This document shows positions 6,419 through 13,978 of a stretch of DNA of 22,783 nucleotides, one piece after another. The notes below the pieces were generated by a model that was not told the DNA's origin, did no database searches, and worked only from the letters and a program-made list of their open reading frames with translations. Every line of letters begins with the position of its first letter. The first letter of the stretch is position 1. Origin of the DNA: JBIIUJ01 sp044340025 (GTDB taxonomy: Bacteria > Pseudomonadota > Alphaproteobacteria > Caulobacterales > Aquidulcibacteraceae); the NCBI GenBank assembly GCA_044340025.1, contig JBIIUJ010000028.1:1-22783 (forward strand), given 5' to 3'. Made by a program: the position numbers and the translations under genes.

Positions 6419-8041
6419 ATGAGCCTTGCGCGCAACACCGCCGTTCAGGCGGGCCTTACTCTGGTCAGCCGGATTCTCGGGCTCGCGCGCGATCTCGTCA
6501 TTACGGCGCGGATGGGGGCGGGGCCGGTCTCGGATGCGTTCCAGATCGCCCAGACATTCCCCAATCTGTTCCGCCGGCTGTTCGCCGAGGGCGCCTTCAG
6601 CCAGGCCTTCGTGCCGCTCTATGCGCGCACCGCTGAAGCCGAAGGGCGCGGCGTCGCCGACGCCATCGCCTCGCGCGCGCTGGCGGTGATGGGATCGGCC
6701 ACGATCCTGCTCACGCTCGCCTTCCAGCTGGCGATGCCGCTGATCATGCTGGTGCTGTTCCAGGGCTATCGCGACGATCCCGAGACGTTCGGCCTCGCGG
6801 TGCTGCTGACGCAGATCACCATGCCCTATCTCGTCTGCATGACGCTGGCGGCGCTGTTTGCCGGCGTGCTCAACACGATGGGCAAGTTCGCGCTCACCGC
6901 CGGCGCGCCGACGTTGCTCAACATCATCATGCTGGCCTTCGTTCTCCCGGCGACAGACCCGCGCGAGGCCGCGGTTTATGGCTCGATCGCGACATTTGTG
7001 GGCGGTCTGGCGCAGTCGGGCCTTGTCGCCTGGGGCTGTCGGCGGGCGGGCGTGCGGCTGCACCTGGTGCTCCCAAAGCTGACGCCCGAGGTGAAGAAGC
7101 TGATTGCGCTGGCCATTCCGGGCGCGATTGCGGGCTCGGCGGTGCAGCTCAACATCGTCATCAGCCGCGCGCTGGCCACGAGCGAGGTGGGGGCGGTCAG
7201 CTTCCTTGCCTACGCCGACCGGCTCTATCAGCTGCCGCTCGGCCTCGTGGGCGTGGCGGTCGGGATCGCGCTTTTGCCGCGCATCGCGGGCCGACTGGCG
7301 GCGAAGGATGAGCCCGGCGCCCGCGCCGCGCTGGACGAGGGCGTGGTGCTCTCGATGGCGCTGACCGTGCCGGCGGCGGCCGCGCTGATGACCATGCCCT
7401 TCCTGCTGATCGACGGCTTCTTCACCCGCGGCGCCTTTACGAGCGATAATGCGGCCGCTACGGCGCGGGCCCTGTTTCATTTCGCCTGGGGCGTGCCGGC
7501 CTTCGTGCTCGCGAAGGTGCTGGCGCCGCCCTATTTCGCGCGCGAGAACACCAAGACGCCGATGCGCTATGCGCTGGTGGGCGTTTTCATCAATATCGCG
7601 GTCGGCGTGGCGCTGTTCAATGCGCTGCGCGCCGCCGGCCAGCCGGGCTTCGTGGGGCTGGCCGCCGCCACCTCGATCGCGGCCTGGGTGAATGTGGCGC
7701 TGCTGGCGCAAGGCCTTTTGCGGGCTGGCGACTGGACGCCCGGCCGCGCCGTCGCGATCCGGCTCTTCAAAGTGACGCTGGCGACTGCGGCCATGACGGC
7801 CGTGATTGCGGCCTGCGCGCTCAACCGGGAGCTGCTGATCGGCGCCATCGAGCGCGACATCCGCCCGCTGGTGCTGGGCGGCAAGGAGTGGCTGGCGCTT
7901 GGCGTCTCGCTCCTGGGCGTGATGTCCTATGTGGCGTTCGCCTTCCTGTTTCGTGCGGTCACGCTGGGGGAGCTGAAGGAGGCGCTGCGCCGCCGGCCGG
8001 AGGATCGCGGCGCGAAGCTGCCCGCCGGGGACGAGCTTTGA
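6419..8041 (+). CDS. murJ: Lipid II flippase MurJ
   Basis: 540 residues from the ATG at 6419. A GTG at 6413 in the same frame is less likely because it falls upstream of the predicted transcription start, and MSLARNTAVQAGLTLVSR matches the family's usual start. MurJ moves lipid-linked peptidoglycan precursor across the inner membrane. The sequence is a run of about 14 hydrophobic helices of the MVF/MOP superfamily. Family signatures include LVSRILGLARD, GPVSDAFQIAQTFPNLFRRLFAEGAFSQAFVPLY (residues about 33-66, the Arg-rich central-cavity region) and ADRLYQLPLGLVGVAVGIALLPRIA (about 268). Conserved ARENTKTPMRYAL appears near residue 377. Length is typical. It reads toward trpS but is separated from it by 163 bp containing its own candidate promoter. 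Confidence 0.97.
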   Translation: MSLARNTAVQAGLTLVSRILGLARDLVITARMGAGPVSDAFQIAQTFPNLFRRLFAEGAFSQAFVPLYARTAEAEGRGVADAIASRALAVMGSATILLTLAFQLAMPLIMLVLFQGYRDDPETFGLAVLLTQITMPYLVCMTLAALFAGVLNTMGKFALTAGAPTLLNIIMLAFVLPATDPREAAVYGSIATFVGGLAQSGLVAWGCRRAGVRLHLVLPKLTPEVKKLIALAIPGAIAGSAVQLNIVISRALATSEVGAVSFLAYADRLYQLPLGLVGVAVGIALLPRIAGRLAAKDEPGARAALDEGVVLSMALTVPAAAALMTMPFLLIDGFFTRGAFTSDNAAATARALFHFAWGVPAFVLAKVLAPPYFARENTKTPMRYALVGVFINIAVGVALFNALRAAGQPGFVGLAAATSIAAWVNVALLAQGLLRAGDWTPGRAVAIRLFKVTLATAAMTAVIAACALNRELLIGAIERDIRPLVLGGKEWLALGVSLLGVMSYVAFAFLFRAVTLGELKEALRRRPEDRGAKLPAGDEL

Positions 8042-8069
8042 GCCGCCAGACCGCGACGGCGCGCCCCCA

Positions 8070-8098
8070 TTGACGCTGGCCAAGCGCTCCAATAGACG
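8070..8098 (+). promoter_or_regulatory. Putative trpS promoter
   Basis: TTGACG (8070-8075), 17-bp spacer, TAGACG (8093-8098). The -35 is close to consensus and the -10 matches only in part (TAgAcg). Predicted transcript start near 8105, giving a roughly 100-base leader before trpS. Confidence 0.4.
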
Positions 8099-8105
8099 CC
8101 GCGCC

Positions 8106-8150
8106 ATGGATACCGGCCGGGCTCTTTTCGATCTGCGATGGCGCGTCTGA
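8106..8150 (+). other. Possible 14-codon leader ORF upstream of trpS
   Basis: The frame encodes MDTGRALFDLRWRV and starts at the predicted transcription start. It contains one Trp codon, three codons from its stop. A CGCGT-CTG-ACGCG hairpin (8142-8154) spans the stop codon. This could be an attenuator-like leader, but one Trp codon and no U-tract directly after the hairpin make it weak. Confidence 0.15.
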
Positions 8151-8204
8151 CGCGATCACCGTTCCGCTTGCCTGCTTTTTCCTCGATTCTGTGAGACCGC
8201 ATCC

Positions 8205-9236
8205 ATGACCGCCGCGCCGCCCGCCGCCTTTTCCGGCCCCCGCCGCGTGCTGTCCGGCGTCCAGCCGACAGCCAATATCCACCTCGGCAATTATCTGGGC
8301 GCGATCAAGCGCTTCGTCCCGCTCCAGGACGAGATGGAGTGCCTGTTCTGCGTGGTGGATCTGCACGCCATCACCGTCTGGCAGGACCCCAAGACGCTGA
8401 AGCAGCAAACCCGCGAAATCGCGGCCGCCTATCTCGCCGCCGGGATCGACCCTGCGCGTGCGATCGTGTTCCCGCAAAGCGCGGTTTCGGCCCATGCCGA
8501 ACTCGCCTGGGTGTTCAATTGCGTGGCGCGGATGGGCTGGGCCGAGCGCATGACCCAGTTCAAGGACAAGGCCGGCAAGGACCGCGAGCGCGCCTCCATC
8601 GGCCTGTTCACCTATCCTGCGCTGATGGCGGCCGACATTCTGGCCTACAAGGCGACCCATGTGCCCGTGGGCGAGGACCAGAAGCAGCATCTGGAGTTCG
8701 CACGCGATATCGCCGCCAAGTTCAACCACGATTTCGAAGCGCCGGGCTTCTTCCCGCCGCCGGAGCCGCTGATCGGTGCAGCCGCCGCCCGGGTGATGAG
8801 CCTTCAGGACGGATCGAAGAAGATGTCGAAATCCGATCCGGCCGACCTGTCGCGCATCAATCTGACTGACGACGCCGACACGATCGTCAGGAAGCTCAAG
8901 AAGGCCCGCACCGACCCCGCGCCCCTGCCCGAGACGGTGGAAGGCTTGGCCGGGCGGCCGGAGGTGGACAATCTCGTGGGCATCTATGCCGCGCTCTCGG
9001 GCCGCACGAAGGCGGACGTGATCGCGGAGTTCGCCGGCGCGGGCTTTGGCGTGTTCAAGCCCAGGCTGGCCGAGCTTGCGGTGGAAAGCCTCGCGCCGGT
9101 CTCCGCCGAAATGCGCCGCCTGATGGGCGAGCCTGCCCACCTCGACGCCGTGCTCGACGCCGGGGCGGACCGCGCCCGCGCCATCGCCGCCCCGGTCATG
9201 GCCGAGGTGCGGCGCGTGGTCGGCCTCTGGGGCTGA
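8205..9236 (+). CDS. trpS: Tryptophanyl-tRNA synthetase
   Basis: 343 residues, usual length for bacterial TrpRS. It charges tRNA-Trp with tryptophan (class Ic, Rossmann catalytic domain). Seen: VLSGVQPTANIHLGNYLGAI (residues 15-34) with the HIGH-like HLGN, DLHAITVWQDPK (about 52-63), AELAWVFNCVARMGWAERMTQFKDK (about 97-121), MAADILAYKATHVPVGEDQKQHLEFARDIA (about 145-174) and the KMSKS loop at 206-210 within DGSKKMSKSDP. The C-terminal anticodon-binding helical domain includes DADTIVRKLKKARTD. The start codon follows a 55-base stretch after the small leader ORF and has no strong Shine-Dalgarno. It sits downstream of murJ in the same direction. Confidence 0.98.
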   Translation: MTAAPPAAFSGPRRVLSGVQPTANIHLGNYLGAIKRFVPLQDEMECLFCVVDLHAITVWQDPKTLKQQTREIAAAYLAAGIDPARAIVFPQSAVSAHAELAWVFNCVARMGWAERMTQFKDKAGKDRERASIGLFTYPALMAADILAYKATHVPVGEDQKQHLEFARDIAAKFNHDFEAPGFFPPPEPLIGAAAARVMSLQDGSKKMSKSDPADLSRINLTDDADTIVRKLKKARTDPAPLPETVEGLAGRPEVDNLVGIYAALSGRTKADVIAEFAGAGFGVFKPRLAELAVESLAPVSAEMRRLMGEPAHLDAVLDAGADRARAIAAPVMAEVRRVVGLWG

Positions 9237-9286
9237 GCGCCGGGGCTGGCAAGCACGTTTCTGGGCTGGGCCCGCGCTGAAAATAC

Positions 9287-9318
9287 AGAACGGCCCCGCG
9301 CGGGCGCGGGGCCGTTCT
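9287..9318 (-). terminator. Intrinsic terminator between trpS and rpmE
   Basis: A perfect 14-bp stem (AGAACGGCCCCGCG, 9287-9300, pairing with 9305-9318) closes on a 4-base loop CGGG. On the minus strand it is followed by a T-rich run (GTATTTTC), so it best serves rpmE, whose stop is 23 bases upstream in that direction. On the plus strand, after trpS, the stem is the same but no T-tract follows, so it may be only partly active there. Confidence 0.8.
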
Positions 9319-9340
9319 ACTACGCCAGCCTTGGTCGGGC

Positions 9341-9565
9341 TTACTTCTTGAAAAAGCCCTTGAACTTGTCGTTGAAGCGCGAGACGCGGCCGCCGCGGTC
9401 CATCAGCTGCTGGTTGCCGCCGGTCCAGGCGGGATGCGACTTGGGGTCGATGTCCAGCGAGAGGGTCTGGCCTTCCTTGCCCAGCGTCGAGCGGGTCTTG
9501 TAGGTCGTCCCGTCGGTCATCACCACATTGATGAAGTGGTAGTCGGGATGGATGTCGGCTTTCAT
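9341..9565 (-). CDS. rpmE: Ribosomal protein bL31
   Basis: 74 residues: a complete L31 with MKADIHPDYHFINVVMTDG at the start and DIDPKSHPAWTGG (about 38-50) and GRVSRFNDKFKGFFKK at the end. L31 sits at the 50S central protuberance and bridges the subunits. It has no cysteine, so it is the zinc-independent (C-minus) form. A much longer frame continues upstream of the ATG at 9565, but this start is fixed by family length and by the promoter at 9627-9655. It is followed by the 9287-9318 terminator, so it is a monocistronic unit. Confidence 0.97.
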   Translation of the reverse strand: MKADIHPDYHFINVVMTDGTTYKTRSTLGKEGQTLSLDIDPKSHPAWTGGNQQLMDRGGRVSRFNDKFKGFFKK

Positions 9566-9626
9566 GGCCTGCCGCCCGCGCTCTCGGCGCGCGCGTCCTC
9601 TTGCGTGCGTTTCGAAAAGAGCGGCG

Positions 9627-9655
9627 CATATAGGCGAAACGGCGTGGGCTGGCAA
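9627..9655 (-). promoter_or_regulatory. rpmE promoter
   Basis: On the minus strand: TTGCCA (9655-9650), 17-bp spacer, TATATG (9632-9627). Both boxes are good sigma-70-type matches with optimal spacing. Transcription would start near 9620, giving a leader of about 55 bases. Confidence 0.65.
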
Positions 9656-9757
9656 GGCGGTCTCGCAGGGCGGGAAATCACGAGTTTCCGCCGGGTTAAG
9701 GGGACTGAAAGGCGCCGGCGGCCATAGTGACCTGGCCCCTGATCGAGTCCTGACCGC

Positions 9758-10990
9758 ATGAAACGTAGGCGCTACACCCGTGCCGAACTGGCCCCCCTGC
9801 TGCAAAACCACCTGCGGCTGACCTCTGGTCGCCCGGGCGGGGTGCGGGCGGTTCTGCGCATGGCCGATCTGTCCGGCCTCGATTTGTCGGGCCTCAACCT
9901 TACGGAAATCGATTTCACTGGCAGTTCGCTGGCTGGCGCAAAGCTGGTGAAAGCCACGTTGGAACGCGCCAATCTGTTTGGCGCGGATCTCAGCAAGGCT
10001 GATCTGCGCGGGGCCAATCTGCGGAGGGCCGATATCCGTGGCGCGAAGCTCACCGGGGCTGATCTTTCCTTTTCCGATATGACCGGCGCTGATTTTCGCG
10101 AAGGCGAAATCGGATTTGCCGATCGCTCCTCCGGCCTCAACATGATGCGCCATGACCGCCGCCCCGGCGAAGCTGATGGCGCGAAGTTCGTCGGTTCCAC
10201 AATGGACGAAGTCCGGTTTTCCGGGGCAAGCGCGTCCAATGCGGACTTCCGGGACTGTTCGCTCAGGGGCGCCAAGCTCGCCAACGCCAACCTGGGCAAT
10301 GCGTCTTTCGTCGGCGCCATCCTTGAAGGCGCAGACATGACGGGTGCGCGCTGCCAGGGCACGAACTTCAATGATGCGATCCTAACAGGCGTCGATCTCA
10401 CCCAGATTGTCGCCGCGCGTGCGTCGTTCGACGGAGCGCTGAAAGACCCTGCCCCCGCAGCCGTGGAGCGGCGCGCGGTTCTTGTTCGGATGGTGAAGGA
10501 TAATCAGGACTGGTGGACGAGCGGCGGCGTCAAGGGCCAGCCCGCCATCCTCGACGGCGCGGATTTGCGTGTTCTGGGCGAAGCGATGCGGGGCGCCAAG
10601 CTCACCGCCTTGTCGGCGCGCGGCGCCTGCATGGCAGGCATGGTCCTGGCCGGCGCGCAGTTCCAGGGGGCCAATTTCGAGGGCGCGGACCTGCGCGGCG
10701 CCATCTTTGTGGGCTGCGACCTGCGAGGCGCGCGCTTTGCCAACGCACGCCTGACCAAGGCAGATTTCCGCAAGGCCCAGATTTCGCCGCTGCCGCTGCC
10801 GGGCGGCAAACTGCGTCCGGTGGACTTTTCAGGCGCCGAACTGCGTCACGCCACATTCGCTGGCGCGGACTTGACCCGCGCCATCCTCGAAGGCGCTGAA
10901 TTGCTCGAGACCGACTTCACCGGCGCGGTGCTGACCGGCGCGCTCATGTCGGACTTGATTGATCTGGAAGATGTCGCGGCGGCAGGCTGA
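9758..10990 (+). CDS. Large pentapeptide-repeat protein
   Basis: 410 residues. A charged N-terminus (MKRRRYTRAELAPLLQNH, 1-18) precedes pentapeptide repeats of the A(D/N)LxG type that fold as a right-handed quadrilateral beta-helix. Block 1 spans about 35-115 (DLSGLDLSGLNLTEIDF, ANLFGADLSKADLRGANL). Block 2 is about 138-226 after a 20-residue break with a basic segment (MMRHDRRPGEAD). A non-repeat insert covers 228-262 (VERRAVLVRMVKDNQDWW). Block 3 is about 264-342 and, after PLPLPGG, 354-400. There is no signal peptide or transmembrane helix, so it is probably cytoplasmic. Some family members mimic DNA and bind gyrase, but nothing here shows that, and the function is unknown. It lies between rpmE and prfA and reads toward prfA. 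Confidence 0.9.
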   Translation: MKRRRYTRAELAPLLQNHLRLTSGRPGGVRAVLRMADLSGLDLSGLNLTEIDFTGSSLAGAKLVKATLERANLFGADLSKADLRGANLRRADIRGAKLTGADLSFSDMTGADFREGEIGFADRSSGLNMMRHDRRPGEADGAKFVGSTMDEVRFSGASASNADFRDCSLRGAKLANANLGNASFVGAILEGADMTGARCQGTNFNDAILTGVDLTQIVAARASFDGALKDPAPAAVERRAVLVRMVKDNQDWWTSGGVKGQPAILDGADLRVLGEAMRGAKLTALSARGACMAGMVLAGAQFQGANFEGADLRGAIFVGCDLRGARFANARLTKADFRKAQISPLPLPGGKLRPVDFSGAELRHATFAGADLTRAILEGAELLETDFTGAVLTGALMSDLIDLEDVAAAG

Positions 10991-10999
10991 GCCCTGCGG

Positions 11000-11027
11000 G
11001 TGACGTGGTCGCCGCACTAGGCTAGAG
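11000..11027 (+). promoter_or_regulatory. Putative prfA promoter giving a very short leader
   Basis: GTGACG (11000-11005), 16-bp spacer, CTAGAG (11022-11027). Predicted start near 11034, four bases before the prfA ATG. No Shine-Dalgarno is visible between -10 and ATG. The boxes are identical to those ahead of murJ. Confidence 0.4.
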
Positions 11028-11037
11028 CCGGCGGCCC

Positions 11038-12105
11038 ATGCGCTTGTCTGATGCCCGCCTCGATCAGGTTCTTGACCGTTTCGCCGCGGTGGAAGCGGGG
11101 CTTGGCCATGCCTCGACCGGCCCGGAGATCGCCCGCCTCTCGCGAGAGCGGGCCGAACTTGCCCCGGTGGTGGAGGCGATCGAGGCCCTGCGGCGGGCTC
11201 GCGCCGACAAGGCCGAGGCGGAAGCGATGCTGGATGAGGCCGATCCTGAGCTGAAGGCGCTTGCGCGCGACGAGGTCGCCAGCGCCGAAGCCGCCCTCCC
11301 GGCGCTTGAACAGGCGCTCCAGCTGCTGCTGCTGCCCAAAGACAAAGACGACGCAGCCTCGGTGGTGCTGGAGGTGAGGGCGGGCACAGGCGGAGATGAG
11401 GCGGCGCTGTTCGCTGGTGATCTCTTTGCGATGTATGAGCGCTATGCCGCCGCCCGCGGCTGGCGGGTGGAAGTCGACAGCGTCTCCGAAGGAGAGATGG
11501 GGGGCTACAAGGAGATCATCGCCTCAATCGCAGGCGACGGCGTCTTCGGCCGGCTCAAGTTTGAAAGCGGGGTCCATCGCGTCCAGCGCGTGCCCGCCAC
11601 GGAAAGCCAGGGCCGCATCCACACATCAGCGGCCACCGTCGCGGTGCTGCCTGAACCCGAAGACGTGGATATCGTCATCGAGGACAAGGATATCCGCATC
11701 GATACGATGCGCGCGAGCGGCGCTGGCGGCCAGCACGTGAACAAGACCGATTCCGCGGTTCGCATCACCCACATGCCGAGCGGGATCGTGGTGACAAGCA
11801 GCGAGAAGTCCCAGCACCAGAACCGCGCCAAGGCGATGAAGGTTCTGCGCGCGCGCCTCTACGAACAACAGCGCGACGCCGCAGACGCCGCCCGCGCGGC
11901 CGAGCGGAAGGGTCAGGTGGGGTCCGGCGACCGTTCCGAACGCATCCGCACCTACAATTTTCCGCAGGGCCGGGTGAGCGACCACCGGATCAATCTGACG
12001 CTTTATACGCTTCCCGATGTGATGGCCGGCGCGCTTGACCCGCTGATCGAGGCGCTCCTCGCCGATGATCAATCGAAAAAGCTCGCTGCGTTGGACGAGG
12101 GCTAA
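11038..12105 (+). CDS. prfA: Peptide chain release factor 1
   Basis: 355 residues. RF1 recognises UAG and UAA and triggers peptidyl-tRNA hydrolysis. The tripeptide PAT of the stop-codon-reading loop lies in RVQRVPATESQGRIHTS, which separates it from RF2 (SPF). The catalytic GGQ is at 230-232 in ASGAGGQHVNKTDSAVR, the site methylated by PrmC. VRAGTGGDEAALFAGDLFAMYERYA and the C-terminal RIRTYNFPQGRVSDHRI are both intact. The N-terminal domain (1-90) is an Ala/Glu-rich helical bundle. In many bacteria prmC follows immediately. Here the stop is 2 bases from the convergent mtgA stop, so prmC must be elsewhere. Confidence 0.98.
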   Translation: MRLSDARLDQVLDRFAAVEAGLGHASTGPEIARLSRERAELAPVVEAIEALRRARADKAEAEAMLDEADPELKALARDEVASAEAALPALEQALQLLLLPKDKDDAASVVLEVRAGTGGDEAALFAGDLFAMYERYAAARGWRVEVDSVSEGEMGGYKEIIASIAGDGVFGRLKFESGVHRVQRVPATESQGRIHTSAATVAVLPEPEDVDIVIEDKDIRIDTMRASGAGGQHVNKTDSAVRITHMPSGIVVTSSEKSQHQNRAKAMKVLRARLYEQQRDAADAARAAERKGQVGSGDRSERIRTYNFPQGRVSDHRINLTLYTLPDVMAGALDPLIEALLADDQSKKLAALDEG

Positions 12106-12107
12106 GC

Positions 12108-12845
12108 CTAATCCTTCGTCAGGACGCAGGCGGCCAGCCCGTCGCGGTCCACCACCTGCATTCTGCCGAGGATCGAGCGCGTGCGCGCGCGCACATAGGG
12201 GCCGGGCGCATCCGCGCTCCAGCGGTTCGGGCTTGGCAGGACTGCTGCAAGGCGCGCGGCCTCCAGACGGGTGAGACGCCGGCCGCTCTTGCCGAAGTTC
12301 ACCCGCGCTGCAGCTTCGGCCCCAAAGACGCCGTCGCCCCACTCCGCAGAGTTGAGATAGGTTTCAAGGATGCGCTTTTTGGGCCAGAGCGTCTCGATCA
12401 GGACGGTGAAATAGGCCTCCGCCCCTTTGCGCACCCAGGAGCGGTCCGGCCAGAGGAACAGGTTCTTGGCCGTCTGCTGGGAGATGGTGGAGCCGCCGCG
12501 CAGCCGCCCGCCGTCTGCGTTGGCGCGGATCGCTGCCTCGATCGCTTCAAGGTCAAAGCCGTGGTGGGTGCAGAAGCGGGCGTCCTCGGCCGCGATCACG
12601 GCGCGCACGAGATTGGGCGAAATCTCGTTGAGGGAGACCGGATTGCGGCGCACGTCCTCGCCTTCCAGCGCCCGGATCGCCATGAGCGAGGTGCCCGGCA
12701 CGGGCAGGAAGCGGTAGGCGATCACCCAGACCAGAGGCAACGCGACGCCCAGCACTAGCCCCGCCGTCACAAGCCCCACGAGCACGCGCCGCCAGAGCGG
12801 CTTGGCCCTTCGGGCAGGCTTTGCCTTGGCGGTTTGCGTATTCAT
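12108..12845 (-). CDS. mtgA: Monofunctional biosynthetic peptidoglycan transglycosylase
   Basis: 245 residues from the ATG at 12845, which overlaps the queG stop as ATGA and has GGAGA upstream. MtgA polymerises lipid II glycan strands in the periplasm. A basic cytoplasmic tail (1-20) leads to one transmembrane helix (21-46, VLVGLVTAGLVLGVALPLVW). The GT51 domain follows: AAEDARFCTHHGFDLEAI with catalytic Glu87, GGSTISQQTAKNLFL (117-131), a second Glu in VLIETLWPKKRILETYLN, and EWGDGVFGAEAAARVNFGK. There is no transpeptidase domain, and length fits the family. It shares a transcript with queG through the overlap, and its end converges on prfA with no room for a terminator. Confidence 0.96.
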   Translation of the reverse strand: MNTQTAKAKPARRAKPLWRRVLVGLVTAGLVLGVALPLVWVIAYRFLPVPGTSLMAIRALEGEDVRRNPVSLNEISPNLVRAVIAAEDARFCTHHGFDLEAIEAAIRANADGGRLRGGSTISQQTAKNLFLWPDRSWVRKGAEAYFTVLIETLWPKKRILETYLNSAEWGDGVFGAEAAARVNFGKSGRRLTRLEAARLAAVLPSPNRWSADAPGPYVRARTRSILGRMQVVDRDGLAACVLTKD

Positions 12846-13951
12846 GCGGGGTCTCCGGCCCACTCGCGCGCGACGTCGGGGTCGGGATCGTTAGCGTGTG
12901 CCGCGGCCTGCGCGAAGCCCCAGGGATCGAGCCGTGAAAGCGCCCAGGCCGCCGCCCCGCGCACCAGCGCGCTATCGTCTTCCAGGCGCGCGCGCACAGC
13001 GGCCAGCGCCGGGTCCATCGCGGGGCCATTGCCCAGCGCATACAAGACGTTGCGGATGAAGCGCGCCCGCCCGATCCGCTTGATCGGGCTTTTGGCGAAC
13101 AGAGCGCGGAACGCCGCATCCTCAAGGCCGGCGAGGTCGGCGAGCAGAGGGGCGGTCAGGGCAGGGCGCGGTTGTAACGCGATCTCTGCGGCGGCGCTGG
13201 CGAACTTGTTCCAGGGGCAGACCGCCAGACAGTCGTCGCAGCCATAGATGCGGTTGCCCATGGCTGCGCGAAACGCGACGGGGATCGGACCTTTGTGCTC
13301 GATCGTGAGATAGGAGAGGCAGCGTCGCGCATCGAGCTGATAGGGCGCGGGAAACGCCTGCGTCGGGCAGATGTCGAGGCAGGCGCGGCAGGATCCGCAG
13401 TGATCCTCCTCCGGCGGGTCGGGCTGGAGCGCCACCTCGGTCAGGATCACGCCCAGAAACAGCCAGGAGCCATGCTCGCGCGAAACCAGATTGGTGTGCT
13501 TGCCCTGCCAACCGAGGCCTGCGCGCTGGGCAAGCGGCTTCTCCATCAAGGGCGCGGTGTCGACAAACACCTTCAGCGCGGCGCCAGTTTCGCTGGCCAG
13601 CCAGCGCCCCAGCGCCTTGAGCTTCTTCTTGATCACGTCGTGGTAGTCGTCGCCCTGTGCGTAGCACGAGATCACGGCCTGTTCGGGCGCGCCGAGGAGC
13701 GCCAGAGGATCGGTCTCCGGGCCATAATTGAAGCCCAGAAGGATTGCGCCTTTGCCCTCGGGCCAGAGCGCGATGGGATGCGCGCGGCGTTCTGCGGTTG
13801 CAGCCATCCAGTCCATGGCGCCATGGCGACCGTCAGCCAGGAAGGCGTAGAGCCGCTCGCCAGCCGGCCAGGGCGCGCGGGGGTCCGCAAACCCCACGCT
13901 CGAAAAGCCCAGACTGGCCGCCTCTTTTCGGATCGCCTGTTCGATCGCCAT
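12842..13951 (-). CDS. queG: Epoxyqueuosine reductase QueG
   Basis: 369 residues. QueG reduces epoxyqueuosine to queuosine in tRNA, using cobalamin and two 4Fe-4S clusters. Seen: the DUF1730-type N-terminal domain with YGPETD (76-81), the presumed catalytic Asp131 in VDTAPLMEKPLAQRAGLGW, and cluster-binding cysteines C185/C188/C191/C195 (CGSCRACLDICP). A second set is C238/C241/C245 (CDDCLAVCPWNKF), with C211 in the CLSYLTIE segment. A C-terminal HEAT-like tail includes RFIRNVLYALGN and SALVRGAAAWALSRL. It overlaps mtgA downstream by four bases and lies 27 bp after argC. The start context has no clear Shine-Dalgarno. Confidence 0.97.
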   Translation of the reverse strand: MAIEQAIRKEAASLGFSSVGFADPRAPWPAGERLYAFLADGRHGAMDWMAATAERRAHPIALWPEGKGAILLGFNYGPETDPLALLGAPEQAVISCYAQGDDYHDVIKKKLKALGRWLASETGAALKVFVDTAPLMEKPLAQRAGLGWQGKHTNLVSREHGSWLFLGVILTEVALQPDPPEEDHCGSCRACLDICPTQAFPAPYQLDARRCLSYLTIEHKGPIPVAFRAAMGNRIYGCDDCLAVCPWNKFASAAAEIALQPRPALTAPLLADLAGLEDAAFRALFAKSPIKRIGRARFIRNVLYALGNGPAMDPALAAVRARLEDDSALVRGAAAWALSRLDPWGFAQAAAHANDPDPDVAREWAGDPA

Positions 13952-13978
13952 GCGCGCGATGTAGAGCCGAGGCGGCGA

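Noticed and set aside
6332..8107. 591-codon minus-strand frame antisense to murJ
   Set aside because: Low-complexity Arg/Gln/His product with no family features, opposite a clear MurJ.
7959..9629. 556-codon minus-strand frame antisense to trpS and rpmE
   Set aside because: Arg/His-rich with no recognisable domain. trpS is unambiguous on the other strand, and rpmE is in a different frame.
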